A DNA stretch of 64,000 nt. Source: Gammaproteobacteria bacterium (GTDB lineage Bacteria; Pseudomonadota; Gammaproteobacteria; Steroidobacterales; GCA-2729495). Each line of letters opens with the position of its first letter. The first letter of the stretch is position 1. Made by a program: the position numbers and the translations under genes. Location: assembly GCA_013001905.1 (NCBI GenBank), contig JABDLC010000117.1:1-64000 (forward strand). Direction: 5' to 3'. Shown in pieces: positions 1 through 9,531 of the stretch. Under the pieces are notes generated by a model. The model did no database searches. It was given only the letters and a program-made list of their open reading frames with translations, and was not told the origin of the DNA.

Positions 1-310
1 AAGCGATGATAGGTGAGCACACGCAGGGCCGGTCCGTCGGTCAAACCACGACGGAGGGCACGTATCCCGCTCAACCCGGTACCGTAGGTACAGGCTGCGC
101 GAGCCGATTTTTTGACATACCACCGGAGGCCCGAAACGCTCATAGCAGGCACTTCCCCACGCACGAATGCCGGCAGGCTTCCGCCATGTAACACAACATG
201 GCCAAGTGTGGACAGCCCCCGATTCGCATATTATTGATTTGAGTTAGTTCTGGTTCTTTATACTACCCGCTGACGCCCCATAAATCTGAAGAGAGGTCAC
301 GGTTTCAGCC
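1..310. other. Non-coding stretch upstream of the PKS gene
   Basis: No convincing gene is seen here. The only ORF (61 aa from position 6) has no recognisable domain and is composition-driven. No tRNA fold or insertion-sequence end is seen. The last 80 bases are AT-richer and probably hold the promoter of the PKS operon, annotated separately. Confidence 0.5.
234..264 (+). promoter_or_regulatory. Possible sigma-70 promoter for the PKS operon
   Basis: TTGATT and TATACT hexamers are separated by 19 bp, about 45 bp upstream of the proposed GTG start. The -10 matches consensus at 5 of 6 positions. The spacing is longer than the usual 17 bp, so the call is tentative. Confidence 0.3.
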
Positions 311-3300
311 GTGGCTTTCGATCATAATTCCATAATTAACCGCCCCGCAGAGCCAGGCATGACCGATCACATTGATGACACTGACATTGCGATTGTCGGC
401 ATGGCAATCCGGGTGCCGGGTGCATCGACGCCGGAGCAGTACTGGGACAACCTGATCAACGGTGTCGAGTCCGTACAGCAGTACTCCGATGAGGAGCTGC
501 TTGCCCGCGGCGTGAGCCGCGATCTGTTGGCGAACTCGGACTACGTTCGCGCCGGCATGCCGCTACAGGATTTCGACCAGTTCGACCCGGAGTTTTTCGG
601 CTTCAGCCCGAAAGAGGCTGCGATTCTTGATCCCCAACACCGGCAGTTTTACGAGGTCGCGTGGGAAGGACTGGAACGTGCCGGCCATCCGCCCGCGCAG
701 TTTGACGGTGCCGTCGGCGTGTTCGCCGGCTGCGGCATGGGCGCGTACTTCGCCTACAACATTCTGACCAATCCTGATGTGGTCGACTCCGTCGGTCTGT
801 TTCTGCTGCGCCATACCGGTAATGACAAAGATTTTCTCTCAACGCGAGTGTCTTACTCGTTCAATCTGCGCGGCCCGAGCATCAATGTACAAACCGCGTG
901 TTCCACATCACTGGTCGCCACGCATCTCGCGGTACAAAGTCTGTTATCAGGCGAATGTGACATGGCACTGGCCGGCGGCTCGACCATCGAGCTGCCGCAC
1001 GAGGTGGGCTATGTTTACAAGGAAGGCGAAGTGCTGTCGCCGGACGGTCACTGCCGCACTTTTGATAAACAGTCCAAAGGCACCGTGTTCGGCAGTGGTA
1101 CGGGCGTGGTCGTGCTGCGTCGCCTTGCCGATGCAATCGAAGACGGCGATCACGTCCATGCGGTGATTAAAGGCAGCGCCGTCAACAACGACGGCTCCGG
1201 CAAGGTTGGCTACCTCGCGCCGAGCGTTGACGGGCAGGCAGCTGCGGTTGCCGAAGCGCTCGCAGTAGCCGACGTCGACGCCGAAAGCGTGACTTACATT
1301 GAGTGTCACGGCACGGCAACACCGGTTGGCGATCCGATCGAAATTACGGCGTTGTCTCAGGCTTTCCGCGAATCGACAGACGCAACCGGCTTTTGTCAGG
1401 TGGGTTCGGTCAAAACCAATATCGGCCACCTTGATACTGCCGCCGGGGTGGCCGGCCTTATCAAGACCGCACTCGCCCTGGAGCACGGCAAGATTCCGGC
1501 GTCGCTGCACTATGAGTCACCGAATCCGTCAATCGATTTCGAATCCAGTCCGTTCCGCGTTGCTGCAGAACTCTGCGACTGGCCCTCTCCGGCGGGGCCG
1601 CGGCGGGCCGGCGTCAATTCACTCGGGGTCGGCGGCACGAACGCCTTTGTCATACTTGAGGAGGCACCGGCACCGGCCGCCAGCGAAGACGACCGCACAC
1701 CGCAGTTGCTGGTGTTGTCCGCACGGAGCAAACGCGCTGTCGACACCGCGGCAGATCAACTGCGCGCATGGCTTGAGGGCCACCCGGAACAGCGGCTGTC
1801 TGACGTTGCCTGGACCCTGCAGGCAGGCCGGCAACCCTTCGAGCATCGCCGGGTGTTTGCCTGCCGCAGCCGTGAGGAAGCGATCGGGTTACTGCGTGCC
1901 GATGATGCGCAACGGGTTTTTAATCACTCGTTAATGAGTGAGAAGCCTTCGCTGGTCTTCATGTACCCGGGCGGCGGTGCGCAGTATGTGCGCATGGGGC
2001 TCGATTTGTACGAAAACGAAGCGGTGTTTCGTGAGCACATCGATCGCGGCCTTGACGTGCTGCAGTCGCGCTTCAATACCGACCTGCGGGATGTGTTTCT
2101 CGCGACGGCCGGTGATGCGGATGCAGTCAGCGCGGCGCTGGAACAGCCGGCTACGCAGATTCCGCTGACCTTCCTGGTGGAGTATGCACTCACGCGTTTG
2201 TGGGATTCCTGCGGTGTGCGACCGGAAGCACTCATCGGCCACAGCCTGGGCGAAAACACCGCAGCCGCTGTCGCGGGTGTCCTGTCGTTCGAAGATGCGC
2301 TCGGCCTGCTGCTGCTGCGCGGACAACTGTTCGAAAAAATTCCGCCGGGTGGCATGCTTAGCGTGCCACTCTCGGTCGCAGAACTGCGCGACCGGATCGG
2401 CGACGAGCTGGATATCGCGGCGGCGAACGGCCCGCAGCTGTCGGTCGTATCGGGGGGCACGGACGCGCTCGACGCACTGGCCGCACGGCTGGACGCAGAC
2501 GGGATCGAATCGCAGCGCATACGTATAGAGATCGCGGCACACTCGCGCCATCTCGATGTGATACTCGGCGAATTCCGCAGCTACCTGCAAAGCATCAAGC
2601 TCAATCCGCCCGAGATTCCGGTGGTGTCCAACCGCACCGGCGACTGGCTGACCGACGAGCAGGCATGCGATCCCGAATACTGGGTGGAACACCTGCGCAA
2701 TACCGTACTGTTCGCCGACGGGGTCGACACCCTGTTACAGGAAAACAATCGTGTATTTCTCGAAGTCGGCCCGGGCAATGTGCTCGGCTCCTGCGTGCGG
2801 CAAAACGGCAGCGCACCCGCGCAGCGGGTCCTGCCGTCAATGCGTCACCCGAAAGAAGTCATTGATGACCGCGTGTTTTTCCGCACCGTCATCGGTCGTC
2901 TGTGGGCCGTGGGCATACCGGTCGAACTGGATCAGCTGCATAAGGATGCGCGCCGACGCGTGCCCTTGCCGACGTACCCGTTCCAGCACGCGCGTTACTG
3001 GATTGAGCCCGGCAAAGCAGCCGCCGGCGAAACCACGTCAATGGTCAGGCCGATGGCCGAGGCCGATGTGGATGACTGGTTCTGGGCACCGCACTGGGTG
3101 CAGTACGGCATCCTGGAACAGGATACCGAACCGCGTAAGTGGCTCGTGTTCCACTGTGACGATGCCGTCGCCCAAGCAACCGTGCAGCAACTGCAGGATG
3201 CCGGAAACACCGTTGTCAGCGTCATCCCGGGCGATACCTTTGCACGGGCCGACACACAGACCTACACCCTTGCGCCGGAAGCCGGCGGTGTCGGCTATCA

Positions 3301-6300
3301 GGAACTGATAGATGACCTTGCCGCCAATGATTTGCTGCCGGAGAAAATTCTGCACAGCTGGCTGCTGACGCAGGACCGCAGTTTCCGGCCGGGCTCAACA
3401 TTCCTGCATCGCAATCAGGAATATGGTTTTTATTCGCTGTTCCATCTGGCCAAGGCGCTGGCACGAAGTTTCCCCGAGGACGACAAACTGCACCTGGTTG
3501 TGGCGGGTAACGGCGTGCAGCAGATCAGTGATGAAGCTGTTCCGCACCCGGATAAAGCGACCGTGCTGGGTCCGTGTGGCGTCATCCCGCGCGAACTCCC
3601 GAACCTCAGCTGCAGTTTCGTTGACGTGCCACTGGACGATGCGCCGGAGCAAAGCGGTTGGAAACGTGCGGAGCCCGGCGGTGACAGCTCGATACGCGCA
3701 ACCAGCGCGTTAGTCGAAGAACTGACGGCACCGGCCGGAGACCGGGTTGTTGCCTGGCGCGACGGTGTGCGCTGGCAACGTTTTCTGCGCCGCTCACCCG
3801 TCGCGCGCGACGCCGACTCGGCAGGCCTGCTGCGCCATGAGGGCGTTTACCTGCTAACGGGTGGTTTTGGTGGCATCGCACGTGAAATTGCCGCCTGGCT
3901 CGCGAGGACGCAGCAGGCACGCCTGATACTGGTGGGGCGGACACCGCTGCCGGAACGCAACGACTGGGATGAATGGCTGGCGCAACACGACAGTCATGAC
4001 TCAATCAGCGCCGCCATTGCACAGGTCCGTCATCTCGAAACGCTGGGAGCCACGGTCATGCCGGTGTCCGCCGACGTGACGGTCGCGGACGAAATGCAGA
4101 GCGTCATTGATTCGGCGACTGACAGATTCGGCGCTATCCACGGTGTGTTTCATACGGCTGGTGTCGTCCGCGACAATCTGCTGCAGCTCAAAAGCCAGCG
4201 CGAAATAGAAGAAGTATTCGCTGCCAAGCTGTACGGCACGATGGTGCTCGATGAATTGTTTAAGGAGTCGGCACTCGACTTCATGCTGCTGTTCTCCTCC
4301 ACCAGTTCGTTTATCGCGCCGCAGGGGCAGATCGACTATGTAGGCGCAAGCGCGTTTGTGAATGCTTTTGCAGTGTCGCGCAGAAGCTTGCGCCCCTATC
4401 AGGTCAGCGCGGTTAACTGGGGCATCTGGAAAGATGTCGGTATGGTGGCGCCCGGTGCAGATGCAAACTCTGCTGCGTCGTTCGCCGCTGAATTGCAGCG
4501 CGGTCGAGCACAACCTACTTCATATCCGCTGTTCAACAACCGCCACAGTTTCAGAGCCGGCGTAAACCACGTACATACGCTGACAGGCACGCTGTCGACC
4601 TCGGACCACTGGATTGTCAGCGATCACCGTCTCGCCGGCGGGCAAGCCTTGCTGTCCGGCACCGGCTACATCGAGTTGATTCGTGCGGGCCTCGCGGAGA
4701 TTGGTACGGACAGCGGCTGGGAAATCCGTAATCTTGTCTTCCAGAACCCGTTGTTTGTGGATGATGACGCGCCGCGCGATTTTATTTTGCGGCTGGAAGG
4801 CGTAAACGATCGCTGGGAAGCTCGCATCCTCGCCGATCCGAACGGCAGTGGCAGCAACTGGGAAGAATGCGCGAGCGCGCGTATCTCCGCCGCTGATGAC
4901 AAGCCGGTCGGGATGTCGCGGTCCGAGCTTGAAAATCGCTGCAGCGAGAACGTGAATCGCGCCGCCGGCACGGGCCGACTGCGCACACGCCAGGAAGATC
5001 ATCTGCGCTTCGGCGCGCGCTGGAAAGTGTTGCGTGAATTGCGGCTCGGAGCGGGCGAAGCGCTTGCTCATCTGGAACTGTCGACCGGTCATGAAAATGA
5101 CCTGAATGATTACCCGTTGCACCCGGCGCTGCTCGACATCGCCACAGGCTGCGCGATGGACCTGATTCCCGGCTACGCGGCGCAGGACGTGGCATCCCAT
5201 CTCTGGATTCCGATTGCCTATCAGCGTTTCCGTTACTACGCACCTTTGCAGGCACAGACACTAAGCTGGATTCGGCCGTCCGATGAGAGTGGTTCTGCGG
5301 CGGACTTTGTGGCGTTCGATATCGTGATCACCGATCTGCAGGGCGAAGTGCTCGCAGAGGTCCGGCAGCTCACGCTGCGCAAGACTGACAGCGAACTGGT
5401 GCATGCCGGCCCTGCTGCCACCACAATTGCGCCGGACGGCAGTGCCGCGACCGACAACCAACGCGCTTTGACACCGGGCGAAGAAGCTCTCGAACACAAT
5501 CGTACACAGGGCATCACCGTCGATTCCGGCATCAGTGCACTGTCGCGACTGCTGGCGGGGGAATTACCGGCCGTGCCCGTCGTCAGCTCAATGCCGTTAC
5601 CGGACTTGCTGCAACAGGCGGACGCGCTGACCCAGGCCAGCCTGCAGAATGATACCGCCCGGTTTGCGCGACCGGAGCTCGACAGCGATTTCGAAGCGCC
5701 GCGTGATGATATCGAGAAATCACTGGCCGATTTGTGGGGACGACTGCTCGGCGTCGAGGGCGTGGGCATACACGACAGCTTTTTCGATCTCGGCGGTCAT
5801 TCGCTGATCGCTGTGCGTCTATTCAATGAGATTTCCGATCGCTACGACATCGAACTGCCGATATCTGCCCTGATGCAGTCACCGGATATTGACCGGCTCG
5901 GCGAGTTAATTCGCGGTGGTGCCCACGATGCAGGCGCCGCGGAGTCAGATACAGCCAAGACCGCCGCTAAAACACCGGAACCCCGTTTCCAGCACGTGGT
6001 GCCGATGCACTCCGGGCCTGTCGCCGGCACGACACCGCTGTTTCTGGTGGCCGGCATGTTCGGCAATGTCCTCAATCTCAGCCACCTTGCCCACCTTCTG
6101 GGGGAGGAACGGCCATTCTACGCGCTGCAGGCTCGTGGTCTGTACGGCGACGCCGAACCGCACGAAAACTTCGCGGACATGGCGCGCGACTACATCGCGG
6201 AACTGCGTCAGGTACAACCGCAGGGCCCGTATCTGCTGGGCGGCTTCTCAGGCGGCGGACTGGTGGCGTGGGAGATGGCACGCCAGCTGCTTGAACAGGG

Positions 6301-6811
6301 TGAGTCCGTGCTGAAGGTCATCATGCTCGATACGCCGGTGCGCGAGAACCGCCACTTCAGTTTGATGGACAAGGCCAGCATGTTTATGCAGGGCCTGCAA
6401 AAAGACGGCGTCGACTTTATCACGCAAAAAATCCGCGGTCGTATCGAGTGGGAAAAACAGAAGCGCACCCCTGCACAGAAATTCACGATGTCGGAAGGCA
6501 CTGCGATGAACTTCCAGTCGCAACGGATTGGTGATGCTTTCGTGCGGGCGCATGACAGTTACAGCATCCCCACCATACCGGTGGACGTTGCACTGTTCCG
6601 GCCGAAGCTTGATGTCCGCTTCCGCCTGAGCGACGGCCGTATGGTCGACTCGGAGCGCAATTTCGTGTCGCCCGACAACGGCTGGACACCGTTCGCCCGC
6701 AACATCGACGTATTCGAAGTGCCCGGCAACCATGACAGCATGGTGCTAGAACCCAACGTGCGTGTGATGGTCGCCAAGCTCAGACGCAGCATGGAAGACG
6801 CAGAGCAGTGA
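311..6811 (+). CDS. Single-module type I polyketide synthase, KS-AT-KR-DH-ACP-TE
   Basis: A 2166-aa multifunctional PKS predicted to carry out one round, or iterative rounds, of condensation, ketoreduction and dehydration, then hydrolyse or transfer the product. The ketosynthase (about residues 22-450) has Cys197 in TACSTSL, His333 in ECHGTATP and His373 in NIGHLD. The acyltransferase has GHSLGE with Ser645, and its substrate motif reads AAHS, which I cannot assign to malonyl or methylmalonyl. The KR (about 1175-1370) has TGGFGGIA and the Ser/Tyr pair in FSSTSSF and DYVGAS. A DH-like fold follows (His about 1439 in DHRLAGG, Asp about 1607 in HPALLD). The ACP has GGHSL (Ser1831) and the TE has GGFSGGG (Ser1980). 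KR before DH is the reverse of the common order, and the DH HxxxGxxxxP motif has Ser in place of Pro. The GTG start follows GAGAGG; ATG at 359 (residue 17) is an alternative. It overlaps the next gene by 4 nt. Confidence 0.93.
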   Translation: MAFDHNSIINRPAEPGMTDHIDDTDIAIVGMAIRVPGASTPEQYWDNLINGVESVQQYSDEELLARGVSRDLLANSDYVRAGMPLQDFDQFDPEFFGFSPKEAAILDPQHRQFYEVAWEGLERAGHPPAQFDGAVGVFAGCGMGAYFAYNILTNPDVVDSVGLFLLRHTGNDKDFLSTRVSYSFNLRGPSINVQTACSTSLVATHLAVQSLLSGECDMALAGGSTIELPHEVGYVYKEGEVLSPDGHCRTFDKQSKGTVFGSGTGVVVLRRLADAIEDGDHVHAVIKGSAVNNDGSGKVGYLAPSVDGQAAAVAEALAVADVDAESVTYIECHGTATPVGDPIEITALSQAFRESTDATGFCQVGSVKTNIGHLDTAAGVAGLIKTALALEHGKIPASLHYESPNPSIDFESSPFRVAAELCDWPSPAGPRRAGVNSLGVGGTNAFVILEEAPAPAASEDDRTPQLLVLSARSKRAVDTAADQLRAWLEGHPEQRLSDVAWTLQAGRQPFEHRRVFACRSREEAIGLLRADDAQRVFNHSLMSEKPSLVFMYPGGGAQYVRMGLDLYENEAVFREHIDRGLDVLQSRFNTDLRDVFLATAGDADAVSAALEQPATQIPLTFLVEYALTRLWDSCGVRPEALIGHSLGENTAAAVAGVLSFEDALGLLLLRGQLFEKIPPGGMLSVPLSVAELRDRIGDELDIAAANGPQLSVVSGGTDALDALAARLDADGIESQRIRIEIAAHSRHLDVILGEFRSYLQSIKLNPPEIPVVSNRTGDWLTDEQACDPEYWVEHLRNTVLFADGVDTLLQENNRVFLEVGPGNVLGSCVRQNGSAPAQRVLPSMRHPKEVIDDRVFFRTVIGRLWAVGIPVELDQLHKDARRRVPLPTYPFQHARYWIEPGKAAAGETTSMVRPMAEADVDDWFWAPHWVQYGILEQDTEPRKWLVFHCDDAVAQATVQQLQDAGNTVVSVIPGDTFARADTQTYTLAPEAGGVGYQELIDDLAANDLLPEKILHSWLLTQDRSFRPGSTFLHRNQEYGFYSLFHLAKALARSFPEDDKLHLVVAGNGVQQISDEAVPHPDKATVLGPCGVIPRELPNLSCSFVDVPLDDAPEQSGWKRAEPGGDSSIRATSALVEELTAPAGDRVVAWRDGVRWQRFLRRSPVARDADSAGLLRHEGVYLLTGGFGGIAREIAAWLARTQQARLILVGRTPLPERNDWDEWLAQHDSHDSISAAIAQVRHLETLGATVMPVSADVTVADEMQSVIDSATDRFGAIHGVFHTAGVVRDNLLQLKSQREIEEVFAAKLYGTMVLDELFKESALDFMLLFSSTSSFIAPQGQIDYVGASAFVNAFAVSRRSLRPYQVSAVNWGIWKDVGMVAPGADANSAASFAAELQRGRAQPTSYPLFNNRHSFRAGVNHVHTLTGTLSTSDHWIVSDHRLAGGQALLSGTGYIELIRAGLAEIGTDSGWEIRNLVFQNPLFVDDDAPRDFILRLEGVNDRWEARILADPNGSGSNWEECASARISAADDKPVGMSRSELENRCSENVNRAAGTGRLRTRQEDHLRFGARWKVLRELRLGAGEALAHLELSTGHENDLNDYPLHPALLDIATGCAMDLIPGYAAQDVASHLWIPIAYQRFRYYAPLQAQTLSWIRPSDESGSAADFVAFDIVITDLQGEVLAEVRQLTLRKTDSELVHAGPAATTIAPDGSAATDNQRALTPGEEALEHNRTQGITVDSGISALSRLLAGELPAVPVVSSMPLPDLLQQADALTQASLQNDTARFARPELDSDFEAPRDDIEKSLADLWGRLLGVEGVGIHDSFFDLGGHSLIAVRLFNEISDRYDIELPISALMQSPDIDRLGELIRGGAHDAGAAESDTAKTAAKTPEPRFQHVVPMHSGPVAGTTPLFLVAGMFGNVLNLSHLAHLLGEERPFYALQARGLYGDAEPHENFADMARDYIAELRQVQPQGPYLLGGFSGGGLVAWEMARQLLEQGESVLKVIMLDTPVRENRHFSLMDKASMFMQGLQKDGVDFITQKIRGRIEWEKQKRTPAQKFTMSEGTAMNFQSQRIGDAFVRAHDSYSIPTIPVDVALFRPKLDVRFRLSDGRMVDSERNFVSPDNGWTPFARNIDVFEVPGNHDSMVLEPNVRVMVAKLRRSMEDAEQ

Positions 6812-7254
6812 AAGTCCTCGCTGCATCCAGCGGCGGCGGGCACTGGGTAGAGCTGCTGCGCGTGGTGCCCGCGTTTGCGAGTCACGACCTGCATTTTGTC
6901 ACCGTGCGCGATGACTACCGCGACGACCTGCGGGACGCTGCCGGCTTTCACGCCGTGATGGATGCCACGCAATGGAACCCGTTGCGTGCCGCCGTACTTG
7001 CTTTGCAGATGCTCATACTCGTGCTCCGGCTAAGGCCTGATGTGGTAGTGAGCACCGGTGCTGCGCCGGGTTATTTCGCGATACGCTTCGGCAAACTGCT
7101 GGGCGCTAAAACCATCTGGATCGACAGCCTCGCGAACGTCGAACAATTGTCCAGGGCCGGGCGCATGGCCGAGCGATACAGCGACCTCTGGCTCACGCAG
7201 TGGCCCGATCTGGCGGGCGGCGACGGACCGGATTACGCGGGGCAGGTCATATGA
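6808..7254 (+). CDS. Alg14/PssD-type glycosyltransferase membrane subunit
   Basis: A 148-aa protein of the Alg14 family, which anchors and activates a separate catalytic Alg13-type partner at the membrane to transfer a sugar (GlcNAc or glucuronic acid in characterised members) to a lipid-linked acceptor. The N-terminal LAASSGGGHWVELLR is the family's glycine-rich signature, and VVSTGAAPGYFAIRFGK matches the second conserved block. A hydrophobic segment (about residues 53-70, AAVLALQMLILVLRL) fits membrane association. GTG start overlaps the PKS stop as GTGA, and the gene ends in an ATGA overlap with the Alg13-like gene, so all three are translationally coupled. Confidence 0.88.
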   Translation: MKVLAASSGGGHWVELLRVVPAFASHDLHFVTVRDDYRDDLRDAAGFHAVMDATQWNPLRAAVLALQMLILVLRLRPDVVVSTGAAPGYFAIRFGKLLGAKTIWIDSLANVEQLSRAGRMAERYSDLWLTQWPDLAGGDGPDYAGQVI

Positions 7255-7754
7255 TTTTCGTCACCGTCGGCCATCAGATGCCCTTCGACCGAATGATCCG
7301 GCTGGTCGACCAGTGGGCGGCAGCGCATCCCGACACAGACGTGTTCGCACAAATCGGCGAGTCGCCCGACTCCGGCTACCGACCGCAACATATGGAATAT
7401 CAGGCATTGCTCACGCGCGACGAATTTGATGCCTGCCTCGAGCGCTGCGATGCAGTCATCGCGCACGCCGGTGCAGGCACAATTATTGAGGCACTGCGCA
7501 GGAACAAACCCTTGCTGGTGCTTCCCCGCCTCAGCGAGCACGACGAGACACGTAATGACCATCAGGTCGGGACAGCCCGGCACTTTGCAGAGCAACAGCA
7601 ACTGCTGGCAGCATTTGATGATCAGGAACTGCTGCAAAACATTGATAAGTTGGTGAGTTTTCGGCCCGCCAGAGACATTGGCGATCAGGCGTCACCGGAA
7701 TTGCTCGCGCGTTTGCGGGCCTTCATGGGCGCAGCGGCTGTTGGTTCAGGCTGA
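7251..7754 (+). CDS. Alg13/PssE-type glycosyltransferase catalytic subunit
   Basis: A 167-aa protein starting at the ATG inside the upstream stop (ATGA); the ORF track's longer version starts too early. It opens with MIFVTVGHQMPFDRMIR, the GT-B C-terminal-half signature of Alg13/PssE, and has AVIAHAGAGTIIEALRRNKPLLVLPR, the UDP-sugar-binding loop of GT28-like enzymes. It should form a two-part transferase with the preceding Alg14-like subunit, adding one sugar to the lipid-linked repeat on the cytoplasmic face. The last 9 nt overlap the 3' end of the convergent GT4 gene. Confidence 0.88.
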   Translation: MIFVTVGHQMPFDRMIRLVDQWAAAHPDTDVFAQIGESPDSGYRPQHMEYQALLTRDEFDACLERCDAVIAHAGAGTIIEALRRNKPLLVLPRLSEHDETRNDHQVGTARHFAEQQQLLAAFDDQELLQNIDKLVSFRPARDIGDQASPELLARLRAFMGAAAVGSG

Positions 7755-8954
7755 CGCCTTTATGTAGTCCGCCAGCTTTGCGGCTTCAACGTCTGCGGAG
7801 TGTTTTTCCTTAACCCGCTGCCGGCCGCTCGCCCCCATTGCTGCGAGCCGGTCCGCCGGGCAATCCAGCACTGCTTCCATTGCTGCCACCAGTTCATCGA
7901 CAGAGCCCGGAGGAATCAGCCAGCCATTCTCCCCGGGCCGAACCAGCTCAGGTATACCTGCCACGTAGGTCGTCAGCACAGGACACCCCGCGGCCATGGC
8001 TTCCATGATCACAATCGGCAACCCTTCGGCAAAGCTTGGCAGCACGAGCGCGCGACAATGCAACAGCTCATGCTTTACCTCGGGCCCGCTGAGCGACCCG
8101 GTCAGCGTTACATGGTTCTGCAGTTCATGCTGACGGATGAACGCCTCAAGCTCTGCGCGCAATTCACCGTCACCAATCAAAATAATTTTGAAGTCCCGGC
8201 CGCGAAATGTGAGTTCCCTCGCCGCATCAAGCAGTAACAACTGACCTTTCTGTTCGTTCAGCCTGCCGATACACACAAAGCGATTACTCTCAGGCGATGG
8301 AGCATCAGCCGTATCAAAGTAGCCAGGTTCCAGACCACAGCGCACCACTTTAATCTTGTCCCAGTGCGCGGGATCGACCCAACGGCACAATTGAGCACGA
8401 GCGTATGAGGTGATCGCGACCACGAAGGCAGCATGACGGGCTTTCTCCCCCAGCCGCAGACCCCGGGGGTCATCGAACTCCTCCGGGCCGTGCACTGTAA
8501 AACTGTAGGGCGGCCCGCCGAGCACACGTGCCAACATGACCACTGCCGTCGAGTTGGTGCCGAAGTGCGCATGCACATGCGTGGCCCCAAATGCTTCAAG
8601 TTGGTTTGCGAGACTGCAGGCTTCCGCAAAATAGACCATGTGGAAGGGGAGCGGTCGTGTGCCGCGCCAGCCGGTGCGGAACGCGAGCTTCAAGGCTGCA
8701 AAAAAGCGGCCCGGTGATTTAAATAACCGCTGCATTACCGGGCGCAGCAATTTGACGGCCCCACCGGACAGTATGTGGTGAGTTTTCTCCCTCTCAGCGA
8801 GATCCGCGTCATCGACAAGCATTTCGTTATGCCCGTGAAGTGCAACACGCAGCACGTCGAACCCCTGCGCTTCCAGCGCAAGGATTTCACGACGTATAAA
8901 AGTGTGACTAACCGCCGGGTAACGGTTGACGAAATAGGCGATTCGCTGGGTCAT
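7746..8954 (-). CDS. GT4-family glycosyltransferase, exopolysaccharide type
   Basis: A 402-aa retaining GT-B glycosyltransferase likely adding a sugar to the EPS repeat. IAYFVNRYPAVSHTFIRREI at the N-terminus is typical of colanic-acid/EPS GT4 enzymes. The C-terminal half has CIGRLNEQKGQLLLLDA and the EX7E nucleotide-sugar motif in EGLPIVIMEAMAAG. I start at ATG 8954 because the family signature begins there; the ORF track adds 24 residues without homology-like character. It is transcribed alone on the minus strand, divergent from the ACP gene and convergent with the Alg13-like gene. Confidence 0.88.
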   Translation of the reverse strand: MTQRIAYFVNRYPAVSHTFIRREILALEAQGFDVLRVALHGHNEMLVDDADLAEREKTHHILSGGAVKLLRPVMQRLFKSPGRFFAALKLAFRTGWRGTRPLPFHMVYFAEACSLANQLEAFGATHVHAHFGTNSTAVVMLARVLGGPPYSFTVHGPEEFDDPRGLRLGEKARHAAFVVAITSYARAQLCRWVDPAHWDKIKVVRCGLEPGYFDTADAPSPESNRFVCIGRLNEQKGQLLLLDAARELTFRGRDFKIILIGDGELRAELEAFIRQHELQNHVTLTGSLSGPEVKHELLHCRALVLPSFAEGLPIVIMEAMAAGCPVLTTYVAGIPELVRPGENGWLIPPGSVDELVAAMEAVLDCPADRLAAMGASGRQRVKEKHSADVEAAKLADYIKASA

Positions 8955-9234
8955 TGAGCAATAGTAACCCCGACGAACCCAATTTTCGTTACTGGAAGTC
9001 CCAACTCTTGGCAGGCGGGAGCTCATAGGAAAAGCCGGGTTGTAAAGCCGGTCGCGGCGAGTGAATTTTTCTCATCGGGTTGATTTCCGCAAATGTGTGA
9101 CACAAATCACTGTTCGCCAGCACCGCAATTTGTGGCTTAAACATAAGCCGCGACACGACTGTATGACGCGCTGAGCGCACAAACGAGGCGCCTTTCGGCT
9201 ATCATGTCGCGCAGCAGTAATGGAGGTCAGACGG
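8955..9234. promoter_or_regulatory. Divergent intergenic region between GT4 and ACP genes
   Basis: These 280 bp separate two divergently transcribed genes and must carry both promoters. A small hairpin GGCTTA-AACA-TAAGCC lies at 9134-9149. No promoter pair close to consensus was recognised by eye. Confidence 0.35.
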
Positions 9235-9531
9235 TTGCAGGACAAGGTTGAAATCGCGGTTAACAACGCTGTCGCCCGCTTGAATGAAATGCGCGACGCA
9301 GACAGTCAGCTGGGCACCGATCCGAATACGGTTCTCACTGGTTCCGAGGGTCAACTTGACTCAATGGGGCTCATTAACCTGCTGCTTTTTGTCGAAGAGG
9401 AACTGGCCGGCGCGCTCGGCACGCCCGTTGATGTGATGACCACTGTCGGCGAACAAGCCGCCAGCAGCGCGTCATTCACAATCGGTGAGCTGACAGCGCT
9501 AATTGAGCGGAGAGCCAACGAACTAAGCTGA
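9235..9531 (+). CDS. Discrete acyl carrier protein
   Basis: A 98-aa stand-alone carrier protein. The phosphopantetheine site is GQLDSMGLINLL, with Ser in the DS(M/L)G context, followed by the acidic helix VEEELAG. I prefer the TTG start at 9235: a strong TGGAGGT Shine-Dalgarno sits 8 nt upstream, and the ATG at 9220 called by the ORF track overlaps that Shine-Dalgarno and would have none of its own. The stop overlaps the FkbH gene by 1 nt (TGATG). Placement just before an FkbH-like gene suggests it carries a glyceryl unit, because FkbH proteins load glycerate from 1,3-bisphosphoglycerate onto such ACPs. Confidence 0.85.
   Translation: MQDKVEIAVNNAVARLNEMRDADSQLGTDPNTVLTGSEGQLDSMGLINLLLFVEEELAGALGTPVDVMTTVGEQAASSASFTIGELTALIERRANELS

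Noticed and set aside
6-191. 61-aa ORF at the window start
   Set aside because: No Shine-Dalgarno, no recognisable sequence features, no operon partner.
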